NCBI RefSeq assembly: GCF_024346395.1
Contig: NZ_JAGQCW010000002.1
Coordinates: 496,001 to 560,000 of the forward strand
Reading direction: 5' to 3'
DNA from: Cyanobium sp. AMD-g
Lineage (GTDB): Bacteria > Cyanobacteriota > Cyanobacteriia > PCC-6307 > Cyanobiaceae
DNA length: 64,000 bases
Shown: positions 1-7,765 of the stretch, in pieces
Position numbering within the stretch: position 1 is the stretch's first letter
Layout of the letters: every line of letters starts with the position of its first letter
The notes under the pieces: generated by a model
Told to the model about the DNA's origin: nothing
What the model saw: only the letters and a program-made list of their open reading frames with translations
The model's database searches: none
Translations under genes and position numbers: made by a program

Positions 1-1
1 G

Positions 2-1588
2 CCGTCACCAGCGCCGTCCCCCGAGCCGACCCCGTCGCTCCTGGTGCCTGATCTCGGCTACCAAATCTTTGCTGGCACCCAGACGTCCCCCTTCGGCTCC
101 AATCTCACCGGCAGCCGTCAAGGCGTCGGTACCGAGGCTCTGGCGGTGAATCTCTCGGAAGCCGATTTCAGCCTGGCGGACGGGACCCTTACGGCTCCTG
201 CTCCCCTCACCGTCACCACGGCTGCCCTTTCGCCGGACCTGGTGGCCGGGGCCCTCTCGGATGGGGATCAGCAGCGGACGGAGGATGTGAGGAGGACCCT
301 GGGGGATGTGGGCACGGCGGCGGATTCCAACGGAACCCTGCGTCTTGATGAGCTGCAGCGACTGCTCAGCAAGGCTTCCCAGAAGGGGGACAAGGACGAC
401 GAACGCTTCAATCCGGCTGTCCTCATGGTGTCCTTCACGGAACAGAAGGAGGCTGCAGGCCAGGAGCAGAAGCCCCCTGCGGCCCAGGATCAGAAGGCCC
501 AGGCAGGCACTGACCAGGCAGGCAGCGAGAAGAAACCGACCAATTCCTTCCTCGATCTGATTCTGCTCAGTCGCAAGGGTGAGCCGTTCGGTCAGCGGGT
601 TGAACTGTCCCGCGAGCGCTTCGGACAACAGCTGCGGGCGCTCTATCGCCAGCTGGCTCGCCTTGAACCGCTTGACGTGGAGAACCCTGAGTCCCCCACC
701 AGGCAGATCCACAGGGCCCTGATTGCCCCCTTGGCGGAGGAACTCAAGGCCAAAGGCATCACCACCCTGGTGATCGTCGCCGACCGGGGCCTGCAGGGCC
801 TTCCCTTCGCGGCGCTGCATGACGGCACCAGCTTTTTCGGCGACCAGTTCGGCTTCTCGATCACCCCGTCCCTCAACCTCACCTCCTTCGGCCCTCCCCG
901 GCTGGCCCGGGGTCGGGTGCTGGCGGCGGGGGCTTCGGAGTTCGAAGGACTCAGCCCTTTGCCCCTGGTGCCCGAGGAGCTGGCAGGTATCCCGGATGGG
1001 GTCGGCATCGACCGCTTCCTGAACAAGAACTTCACCCCGGAGGTGCTCCTCAGCCAGGCCGCCGACCCCCGTTATGAGCGCCTGCACGTGGCCACCCATG
1101 CGGAGTTCATGCCCGGTGGACCGTCCCAGGCCCGCATCTTCACCGGAACTGGCTCCGTCAGTCTTCAGGAGTTCGCCAGGCTGCGGCAGCAACGCAGCAG
1201 CAGTCCGCTGGAGCTGTTCGTGCTGAGCGCCTGTCGCACAGCCCTGGGGGATAGCGACAGTGAGCTCGGCTTTGCAGGCCTGGCCCTGCAGGCCGGATCA
1301 CGCAGTGCGATCGGGACACTCTGGTATGTCGATGATGTCGCCACCTCGGCCTACTTCCTGCAGCTCTATCGCTACCTTGACCAGGGCGTGCAGAAAGCCG
1401 ATGCCCTGCGGGCCACACGACAGGCGATGGCCACTGGCAAAGTGCGTCTTGAGGGCGATAAGGTCATCGGGTCCGATGGTGTCCCCCTACTCACCGAATT
1501 GACACCATCCCAGCGGCGCCGAGTCGCGTCAGGCATGGCCCATCCCTACTTCTGGGCCGGGGTTCAGTTGATTGGAACTCCCTGGTGA
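2..1588 (+). CDS. CHAT-domain protein, 5' end outside the window
   Basis: The frame is open from base 2 with no stop upstream, so the protein probably begins before the window; the first internal start is a GTG at 44. The C-terminal half is a CHAT domain (caspase-like peptidase fold). Its expected catalytic pair is visible as the His in 'HVATHAEF' and the Cys in 'LSACRTALG', followed by the usual 'GLALQAGSRSAIGTLW' segment. A Gln/Lys/Ala-rich linker (about residues 137-165 counted from GTG 44) interrupts the start of the domain. The N-terminal part visible here is Ser/Thr/Gly/Asp-rich with beta-like periodicity, which could be the end of an adhesin-like or TPR region; this is inference. In cyanobacteria CHAT proteins often sit with CHASE2, FecR and DUF928 genes, as here. 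Substrate unknown. Confidence 0.85.
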   Translation, partial: PSPAPSPEPTPSLLVPDLGYQIFAGTQTSPFGSNLTGSRQGVGTEALAVNLSEADFSLADGTLTAPAPLTVTTAALSPDLVAGALSDGDQQRTEDVRRTLGDVGTAADSNGTLRLDELQRLLSKASQKGDKDDERFNPAVLMVSFTEQKEAAGQEQKPPAAQDQKAQAGTDQAGSEKKPTNSFLDLILLSRKGEPFGQRVELSRERFGQQLRALYRQLARLEPLDVENPESPTRQIHRALIAPLAEELKAKGITTLVIVADRGLQGLPFAALHDGTSFFGDQFGFSITPSLNLTSFGPPRLARGRVLAAGASEFEGLSPLPLVPEELAGIPDGVGIDRFLNKNFTPEVLLSQAADPRYERLHVATHAEFMPGGPSQARIFTGTGSVSLQEFARLRQQRSSSPLELFVLSACRTALGDSDSELGFAGLALQAGSRSAIGTLWYVDDVATSAYFLQLYRYLDQGVQKADALRATRQAMATGKVRLEGDKVIGSDGVPLLTELTPSQRRRVASGMAHPYFWAGVQLIGTPW

Positions 1589-1678
1589 ACCAACGACAAC
1601 GGCTGTCTTGGCCTGCTTCCTTCCCCCTGCCTATCCCACCTGTGGTGGGTCTCCACGGTCCACCCAGTTCCTCATTCA

Positions 1679-2038
1679 GTGCCTGATCTTCCAGCGGTCT
1701 TCAATGTCTTTCTCATGCTGGCGATGGCCCATTTCCTCGGCGATTTCGGGCTGCAAAGTGATCGCATGGCGCGGGAGAAATGTCCAGGTTGCGGGGTGAC
1801 CCTTGGATGGGGCTGGTGGCTAGCCTCCCATGCCGCCATCCATGGCTTTCTGGTGGGGATGGTCACGCAATCTCCGCTTTTGGGTGTGGCAGAATGGGTG
1901 GTGCATCTGCTGATCGACTTCGGCAAATGCCGACGTCTCTGGACCCTGTCCTTCGATCAGGCGCTTCACATCCTCTGCAAGTTCCTCTGGGCCTGGCTGG
2001 CGATTCGCCAGGCCTCCACACCACTCTGGTTCCAATGA
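1679..2038 (+). CDS. DUF3307-like small membrane protein
   Basis: This 119-residue protein has about three hydrophobic helices and the pattern expected of the DUF3307 family: an N-terminal 'AHFLGDFGLQSDRMA' segment (the 'H-(L/F)-x-D-F-x-LQ' signature), a central helix with 'SHAAIHG', and a 'WVVHLLIDFGK' helix. It is probably an inner-membrane protein of unknown function. The GTG start at 1679 gives the full family signature. The stop codon overlaps the ATG of the next gene (ATGA), which suggests translational coupling. The family assignment rests on motif memory rather than an alignment. Confidence 0.7.
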   Translation: MPDLPAVFNVFLMLAMAHFLGDFGLQSDRMAREKCPGCGVTLGWGWWLASHAAIHGFLVGMVTQSPLLGVAEWVVHLLIDFGKCRRLWTLSFDQALHILCKFLWAWLAIRQASTPLWFQ

Positions 2039-2772
2039 AGAGAAAGGTTGCTGGTCCCCCTATGGCTGTCCGATCCCGTGCCCTGCTCCGAAACCCCTCC
2101 GTGGGCTCTTTGCGGCATTCCCCCTTCCCGTTGCTGGCCGCTTCTCTGCTGACCCTGGCCCCCCTGGTGGTGATCGAGCCGCCCCAGGCCCAGGCCCAGA
2201 GTGAGCTGCGTAAAAGCTTCCCGGGCAGGCGGGTGGGTGGAGGAACCCGGGGTGAATGCGCCAGTCGCCTTCTGGCCCACCTGGTGCCCTCCAGCAGCGT
2301 CTTCGCCCCCGGCAAGGCCCGTTTCCTGGGCGTGCTCGAAGGCCCCAGCGCTGCCCCCAGTCCCCTGGAGATCACCTTCCGACCGCTGAGCGATCGCGGC
2401 ACGGTGGATGGCTCGATCGCCTCGGGCCAACGCCGGGTGCTGCCGGCCTCCGCACCGGGTATCACCCTCCTGACCCTGCCCCCAGTGAAGGTGCCGACGA
2501 TGTGGGAGTCGAGCTACATCTGCCCCGGGGCTCCCGCCACCTCCACCCCGGCCGACCCGCTCAACTTCGTGGCTGCGGACTCGCCGCCGGCCCTGAGCCT
2601 GCTGGTGACGGAAGCCTCGAAGGAGGATGCGGCCGTGCAGGCTTCCCTGGCCAAACTGCAACGGTCCTGTGGTTCCAGCGTGCCCCGCGAGGAAGTGGGG
2701 GCCGCTTTCGGCCTGGCCGATCTGATCACGGCCCAGTGGCCGGAGCGGATTCCAGTGCGCTGTCCCGCCTGA
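2035..2772 (+). CDS. DUF928 family exported protein
   Basis: The 245-residue protein starts at the ATG inside the upstream stop (ATGA). It has a long signal-like N terminus (hydrophobic stretch around residues 30-48, then 'QAQAQ'), followed by the DUF928 hallmark 'GRRVGGGTRGEC'. The rest is a small domain with paired cysteines, including the late 'QRSCG' and the terminal 'RCPA'. DUF928 proteins are cyanobacterial, presumed periplasmic, of unknown function, and commonly neighbour CHAT and CHASE2 genes. The last 47 bases overlap the 3' end of the leftward cyclase gene. Confidence 0.8.
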   Translation: MKRKVAGPPMAVRSRALLRNPSVGSLRHSPFPLLAASLLTLAPLVVIEPPQAQAQSELRKSFPGRRVGGGTRGECASRLLAHLVPSSSVFAPGKARFLGVLEGPSAAPSPLEITFRPLSDRGTVDGSIASGQRRVLPASAPGITLLTLPPVKVPTMWESSYICPGAPATSTPADPLNFVAADSPPALSLLVTEASKEDAAVQASLAKLQRSCGSSVPREEVGAAFGLADLITAQWPERIPVRCPA

Positions 2773-4678
2773 GGCCACCCCGCAGTTCCCAGATGCGCAG
2801 GGGTTCGGTGCGCCCCTTGACATTGAGCTCCCCCCAGTCGAGCCACTCCAGCGGCAGACCCTTGGGCAGCAGATCCACCGTGCTGGAGGACACCAGCACC
2901 CGGCAGAGATTGCTCTGACGCTGCTTGTCGAGGCTCTCGAGCCGGGCGGCGCAGTTCACGGCATCGCCGATCACGGCGTACTCGAGCCGTTCGCTGCTGC
3001 CCATCGATCCCGCCAGGACGGCTCCGGAGTGGACCCCAACGCGCAGGCCCATGGCCGGCAGTCCCTCCTGCTCCAGCTCCTCATTGAGGCTGTCCACGGC
3101 CCGCTGAATCGCCAGGGCGGCATCGATGGCGGCCTTGGCATCCGCCTGCTCGCCACTGCTCAGGGGGGCGCCGAAGACCGCCAGCAGCCCGTCGCCGGTG
3201 AACTTGTTGACCATGCCGCCCCGGCGCGTGATCGCGGGGACGAACAGGGCCATGCCCCGATTCAGCCAGTCGAGCAGCTCACCGGGACTGAGCCGTTCCG
3301 ACACACTGGTGAATGAGCAGGTGTCCGACATCAACACCGTGACCGGCAGCTGGCGGCCCTCGAAGCGCCCGTCGCTGAGCAGCCCATCACGCTGATTCCA
3401 GAGCTGGCGGGCCACGGCCGGGGAGGTGGTCTGGCCGAGGAGCCGCTCGATCTGCTGGCGCTGCTTCTGGCTGGAGGCGCCCCGGCGCACCCAGGCCGCA
3501 CCGGCCATGGCGATCAGCCCGGTGAGCGGCAGGCTCAACCCGACCCAGACGAAGTTGTAGAGCAGCAGCACGGCCCCTCCGACCATCAGGGCGGCCACCA
3601 GCACCACCACGATCACGCTGCGCCGCAGCAGCCGGAAGGCTTCCCCCAGGACGATCCCCAGCACCACGGCCAGCACCTCGGCAACACGCTCCACCCAGCC
3701 CGGAAGCGTGCGCAGGCGCCGCGGGTCGCCGGCCACGGTGCGGTCCATCAGGGCGGCCAGGCGATGGGCATGGATTTCGACGCCTGGCACCAGCAGTTGC
3801 TTGGCCCCGAGGGCGGAGCGGGTCTGGGGCACGGGGAACAGGTCCCGCAGGCTCGGGGCGGTGCTGCCGATCAGCACGATGTGGCCGCGGATCTGGTCCC
3901 TGGGGATCGGCCGACGGCCGAGCACATCCTGGAGATTCCAGAGGTGGAAGCTGCCGAGCTGGTGGAACGACAGCATCTGCTGCATCCCGGCGGCATCCAG
4001 CTGGTCGTAGCCCCCGGAGGCCGGCTCCAGCCAGGGGCCTGGCTCGGTGCCCTTTTCGAGCCGCTGCCGCAGGCTCCTCTGACCCTTGCCCACCTCCAGC
4101 AGGCGCAGGGGCAGGGACACGGTGGCTTCGTCCTGGCCGGCCACATGGACCAGATCCCGGCGGATGACGCCATCGGCGTCCAGCACCAGGTCGTTGAAAC
4201 CGCGGCGATCGGCCGGCGTGCCCGGCACCGGGCCGATGGCTTCGGCCACGTTGAAGATCGAAACGAGGCGAGGGTTGGTCCGGAAGCGATCGCGCAGGCA
4301 GGCCTGGTCGGGGCCGACGCCCTGATCGCGGTAGATGTCGAGGCCGATCGCCACGGCCCCCTCGGCGCTCAGCCGGTCGATGGCTTCGCACAGCACCTTG
4401 TCGTCGATCGGGAACCCATAGGTAGCGAGGTCGGATTCATCGATGCCGATGATCGTGATCGGTTTGTCCGTGCCGGAGGGAGCCTGGCGCAGGCTGGTGA
4501 TCAGGTCATAGAGCAGCAGGTTGAGGGTTTCGTTGATGGGGCTGCGCTGCAGCGCCAGCAGCAGCAGCCCCGCCGCCGCGTAGGGCACGAGCGAGCGGAC
4601 GCCATCCCCCAGGTGGTTCAACCCCAGCCGTGCCAGCAGGGAACTCAGCGCTGATCCAGGCCCTTTTCTGCTGTCCAT
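2726..4678 (-). CDS. CHASE2-domain class III nucleotidyl cyclase (copy 1)
   Basis: This 650-residue membrane protein has an N-terminal transmembrane helix (about 28-45), an extracytoplasmic CHASE2 sensor domain (about 50-330), a block of C-terminal membrane helices (about 345-425) and a cytoplasmic class III cyclase domain (about 445-620). Both metal aspartates (D452 in 'LMSDTCSFTS', D496 in 'KFTGDG'), the base-contacting lysine K492 and the transition-state pair N575/R579 ('VNCAAR') are present. The residue seven before the Asn, normally Thr, Ser or Asp in ATP-using members, is Ala568, so substrate choice is less certain. The ATG at 4678 overlaps the stop of the upstream channel gene (ATGA), so the two are probably co-translated. 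It presumably makes cAMP in response to an unknown periplasmic signal. Confidence 0.93.
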   Translation of the reverse strand: MDSRKGPGSALSSLLARLGLNHLGDGVRSLVPYAAAGLLLLALQRSPINETLNLLLYDLITSLRQAPSGTDKPITIIGIDESDLATYGFPIDDKVLCEAIDRLSAEGAVAIGLDIYRDQGVGPDQACLRDRFRTNPRLVSIFNVAEAIGPVPGTPADRRGFNDLVLDADGVIRRDLVHVAGQDEATVSLPLRLLEVGKGQRSLRQRLEKGTEPGPWLEPASGGYDQLDAAGMQQMLSFHQLGSFHLWNLQDVLGRRPIPRDQIRGHIVLIGSTAPSLRDLFPVPQTRSALGAKQLLVPGVEIHAHRLAALMDRTVAGDPRRLRTLPGWVERVAEVLAVVLGIVLGEAFRLLRRSVIVVVLVAALMVGGAVLLLYNFVWVGLSLPLTGLIAMAGAAWVRRGASSQKQRQQIERLLGQTTSPAVARQLWNQRDGLLSDGRFEGRQLPVTVLMSDTCSFTSVSERLSPGELLDWLNRGMALFVPAITRRGGMVNKFTGDGLLAVFGAPLSSGEQADAKAAIDAALAIQRAVDSLNEELEQEGLPAMGLRVGVHSGAVLAGSMGSSERLEYAVIGDAVNCAARLESLDKQRQSNLCRVLVSSSTVDLLPKGLPLEWLDWGELNVKGRTEPLRIWELRGGLRRDSALESAPATGP

Positions 4679-6291
4679 CAGGTGCCCTTGAAGGCGAAGA
4701 AGAGGCGTTTCATCGTCTCCAGCAGAGCATTGGAGCGTTCGGTGTGCTGTTCGCGATCCAGGCTTTTCAGCTCCGCCTGCCGCTCCTGGACCATGGCGGC
4801 GAAACGCTCCAGCAGGTCGGGGTTCTCGTCCAGCAGGCCCTTGATGCTGTCCCGGTCCACCTCCAGCAGCAGGCATTCCTCGGTGGCCCGCACCGTGGCG
4901 CTGCGCGGCGCGTCGAGGAAGAGGGTCATCTCGCCGAACACCTCGCCGGGCCCCAGCTGGCGCACGGCCACAGTGTGGCCCGGCTCGATCTCCTTGAGGA
5001 TCTCCACGGTCCCCCGCAGGACGTGGAACATCGAGTGGCCCTCGGCGCCCTCCTGCACCACCGCCTCGCCGGGCCCGTAGGCGACCTGGTGGCTGCCCTC
5101 GACGAGGGTCTCGAGTTGCTCGCCGCTCAGGTCCGTGAAGATCCCCGCGCTGGCCAGGGTCTGGCAGCACTGCTGGCGGGAGGGGTGGCCGGGCGGCTGG
5201 TCCCTGTCCTGGGGGCGGCGCGGGCGCAACTCCCGCACGGGGAAGGGAATGCTCTGGCCCTCCCGGGCCAGGGCGTACCAGATCTGCTCCAGAAGATCAC
5301 TGCGCAGATCGCCGATGGCGCCATCCCCCAGATCCCGCTGCCACACCTGCAGCTCGTAGGCGATGGCACTGTCCTGGAACTCCTGGACCCGGATGCGGGC
5401 GGCCGGTTCGCGCAACACCTTGGGGTGCTGCAGCACGACCTTCTCGAGCAGGGCCCTGGCCTGGGCAGGCGGCAGTTCGTAGTCGAGGCCGACGCTGAAC
5501 CGGTTGCTGACGGCCCCGGACCGGCCCAGGTTGCGCAGCACCCGCGCCGTGACGAGGCTGTTGGGGACCACCACCAGCTGGCCGTCCATGTTGCGCAGCA
5601 TGGTGTCCCGCCAGCTGACCCGGACCACCACCCCGCGCACCCCCTGGTCGAGCTCAAGGAAGTCCCCTTCGGTGAAGTCGTCCCCCAGCTGCAGCTCCAG
5701 ACCCGCGAACAGGTCCTTGAGCGACTCCTGGGCCGCCAGGCCGATCACGGCAGTGAGCACGGCGGAGGTGGTCACCAGGCCCACCAGGTCCAGTCGCGCC
5801 GACTGCCGCACCAGCACCACCGTGGCCAGGGCGCCGCTGCCGAGCGTGAGCAGTTGCATCAACAGCTGCGGTGGAGGGCGCCACAGCCCCAGGTGGGCGG
5901 GCACCTCCAGGGCTGCCCAGAGGGCGATGAGGATGGCGGCGTAGGTGAGCAGCAGGTCGTCGGTGAGCAGCACCCACACCCGGTAGGCCGGCGGCAACCC
6001 CTGCAATGGCAGGGAACTCAGCAGCACCCAGGCGGCGATGGCCAGCAGCGGCAACCGCAGCGGCAGGGTCGGCAGGTGCCTGAGGCGTCCGAGTCGGGCC
6101 AGCACCAGCAGCCCGGCCGTGGCGGCCAGGGCGCTGATCCAGATCTGCAGCAGGGCCAAGGCGCTCGCTTCGACCGCCCCATCCTGCCGCTGATCCTGGC
6201 CGTCGGCCCCTGCAGAGAGCAGGCTGGAAGCAGCCGTTTCCCCCGTTGATGCCTTCGATCCGCCTGTACCCCTTCGTCCATCTGCTGGCAC
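4678..6291 (-). CDS. MscS-type channel with C-terminal cyclic-nucleotide-binding domain
   Basis: This protein of up to 537 residues has about five hydrophobic helices (residues 45-200), then an MscS core: a glycine/alanine-rich pore-helix region near 'AVIGLAAQESLKDLFAG', a beta domain with 'EGDFLELD' and the conserved 'VVVPNSLV'. A CNB domain follows (about 395-510), recognisable by 'GEVFGEMTLFLDAPRSATVRA', where the Glu and Arg correspond to the cyclic-nucleotide phosphate cassette. It resembles cyclic-nucleotide-gated members of the MscS superfamily. The GTG at 6291 overlaps the start of the divergent SIMPL gene; a TTG at 6159 is an alternative that would leave a 90-base divergent promoter region. 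Its stop overlaps the start of the CHASE2 cyclase, pairing a likely cAMP source with a likely cAMP effector. Confidence 0.9.
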   Translation of the reverse strand: MPADGRRGTGGSKASTGETAASSLLSAGADGQDQRQDGAVEASALALLQIWISALAATAGLLVLARLGRLRHLPTLPLRLPLLAIAAWVLLSSLPLQGLPPAYRVWVLLTDDLLLTYAAILIALWAALEVPAHLGLWRPPPQLLMQLLTLGSGALATVVLVRQSARLDLVGLVTTSAVLTAVIGLAAQESLKDLFAGLELQLGDDFTEGDFLELDQGVRGVVVRVSWRDTMLRNMDGQLVVVPNSLVTARVLRNLGRSGAVSNRFSVGLDYELPPAQARALLEKVVLQHPKVLREPAARIRVQEFQDSAIAYELQVWQRDLGDGAIGDLRSDLLEQIWYALAREGQSIPFPVRELRPRRPQDRDQPPGHPSRQQCCQTLASAGIFTDLSGEQLETLVEGSHQVAYGPGEAVVQEGAEGHSMFHVLRGTVEILKEIEPGHTVAVRQLGPGEVFGEMTLFLDAPRSATVRATEECLLLEVDRDSIKGLLDENPDLLERFAAMVQERQAELKSLDREQHTERSNALLETMKRLFFAFKGT

Positions 6292-6953
6292 TGGTGGCGG
6301 TCGGCGCCTGGCCAGGCGCCGCCGGCGCCCAGGTTCAGTTGCGCTGCGAGGGCACCCTGCTGGAGGCCCGGGGCAGTGCCGAACAGGAACGGCCCACCCG
6401 CCGGCTGTCGTTCTCCCTGTCCCTGGAGGCGGAGTCAGCCACGGCCGATGGCGCCCTCCAGAGCCTGCAGGAGCGCCTGGCGGCGGTGCGCACGGCCCTG
6501 CAGGGGCAGCAGGTGGAGGAGCTGCGGGTCACCTCGCCCAGCACCTGGCGGCGCGACGCCGATCGCAACCGACCGGCCGCGGTGACGGCCAACCTGCAGG
6601 TCAGCGGCCGGCTGGCGCCCCAGCGACTGCAGTCCCTGATCCGGGAGGTGGGGGCCCTGCCCGGGGTTCGCCTGGCGCCCGTGGGCACCGAGGCCGATCG
6701 GGGCCTGGATGGGGCCGTGCGACGCCAGCTGCTGCGGGGGGCCTACCAGGACGCCCTTGCCCAGGCCAGGGATGTGGCTGCGGCCGTGGGCCTGAGCAAG
6801 CTCAACCCCCTGGAGGTGCAGCTGGACGGCAACGAACTGCGGCCGATGCTGATGCGTGCCGCCGCAGCCGATGCCGCACCGCCCTTCGATCCTGCCGAGC
6901 TGGCACTGCCGAAGGACCGCCTGAGCCTGACGGTGCGCTTCTGCGCCCGGTGA
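6249..6953 (+). CDS. SIMPL-domain (DUF541) exported protein
   Basis: The 234-residue protein has a clear signal peptide (cleavage probably after 'GAAGA', about residue 26) and then a SIMPL/DUF541 domain. The typical C-terminal helix signature is visible as 'AYQDALAQARDVAAAVGLSKL' followed by a strand. Members of this family are periplasmic or secreted and have no settled biochemical role. I chose the ATG at 6249; a TTG three bases upstream is also possible. Its 5' end overlaps the annotated start of the divergent channel gene. Confidence 0.8.
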   Translation: MPSIRLYPFVHLLALVAVGAWPGAAGAQVQLRCEGTLLEARGSAEQERPTRRLSFSLSLEAESATADGALQSLQERLAAVRTALQGQQVEELRVTSPSTWRRDADRNRPAAVTANLQVSGRLAPQRLQSLIREVGALPGVRLAPVGTEADRGLDGAVRRQLLRGAYQDALAQARDVAAAVGLSKLNPLEVQLDGNELRPMLMRAAAADAAPPFDPAELALPKDRLSLTVRFCAR

Positions 6954-7029
6954 TGCTTTTGAGGCGTGCGGATGCGTTTTGGGCCCCGCCGAGCAGAATG
7001 CAGCGATCCGGACCCGGAGCCTTGAGCGA

Positions 7030-7758
7030 ATGCGCCACCGCCTGTCGAGCGCCCTGCCGAGCCTGTCGTTCCTGCCGATCCTGATCCTGCTGGCGGGTCC
7101 GGCCGTCGGGCCGCTGCCGGTGGAGGCCTCCGAAAGTGCCGTTGTGCAGGAGATCCTTGATGGCAACGAGATGTTCATCGATGGCAAGACGGCCAAGGTG
7201 AAGCAGAAGGCCGTCGCCCCCCAGAAGGTCAGCACCCAGAACAGCCGGGGCCAGATCCGTTTCGACAGCGGCGCCGCCGGCCGCCTCAACCGCTTCGCCC
7301 TGCTCAAGCTGGGCCAGGGATGCTTCCTGATCGAGAAGGGCCAGATTCTGGTGTCGGGCAAACAGAGCGGTTGCACCCGTTCCGCCCGCCTCAGCGTGCG
7401 GGGCACCAACTACCTCCTCGACGTCAGCGAGTCAGGGGAGTCGGAGATCTCCGTGCTGGAGGGGTCCGTGGAGGTGGAACCTCTCGCCGATGGGGAGCCC
7501 ACCGGCAAACCCGCCACCACGGTGGAGGCGGGCAACAAGCTGCGGCTCTCGGCCAGCGGGGTGGTGCTGGCGCTGCTGGGGCTCAGCGTGAGCGACTACA
7601 ACGGCATCCTCGGCGGCCCCCTGTTCCAGGGGTTCCGGGTGCCCCTGCCGGCCTATGGCTCCCTGGAGAGCTACATCCGCTCCCGGGTGCCGGGGGTGAA
7701 CCTGCCGGTGCCGATCAGTCCGCCGTCGCTGCCCTTCGGCCTGCCGCGCTTCTTCTGA
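7030..7758 (+). CDS. FecR-domain exported protein (copy 1)
   Basis: The 242-residue protein starts with a signal peptide (hydrophobic residues about 10-32) and carries a FecR domain with 'SRGQIRFDSGAAGRLN', 'CFLIEKGQILVSG', 'SVRGTNYLLDVSESG' and 'SVLEGSVEVEP'. In classical systems FecR is an anti-sigma regulator with an N-terminal cytoplasmic domain; that part is absent, so this is more likely a secreted ligand or sensor domain. It is closely similar throughout to the next gene and lies 7 bases upstream of it, so the two are a tandem duplication in one operon with a CHASE2 cyclase. Confidence 0.85.
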   Translation: MRHRLSSALPSLSFLPILILLAGPAVGPLPVEASESAVVQEILDGNEMFIDGKTAKVKQKAVAPQKVSTQNSRGQIRFDSGAAGRLNRFALLKLGQGCFLIEKGQILVSGKQSGCTRSARLSVRGTNYLLDVSESGESEISVLEGSVEVEPLADGEPTGKPATTVEAGNKLRLSASGVVLALLGLSVSDYNGILGGPLFQGFRVPLPAYGSLESYIRSRVPGVNLPVPISPPSLPFGLPRFF

Positions 7759-7765
7759 GCCGCTG

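Noticed and set aside
356-400. Possible EF-hand-like loop in the CHAT protein (DSNGTLRLDEL)
   Set aside because: The central Gly and the final Glu of the calcium loop are missing.
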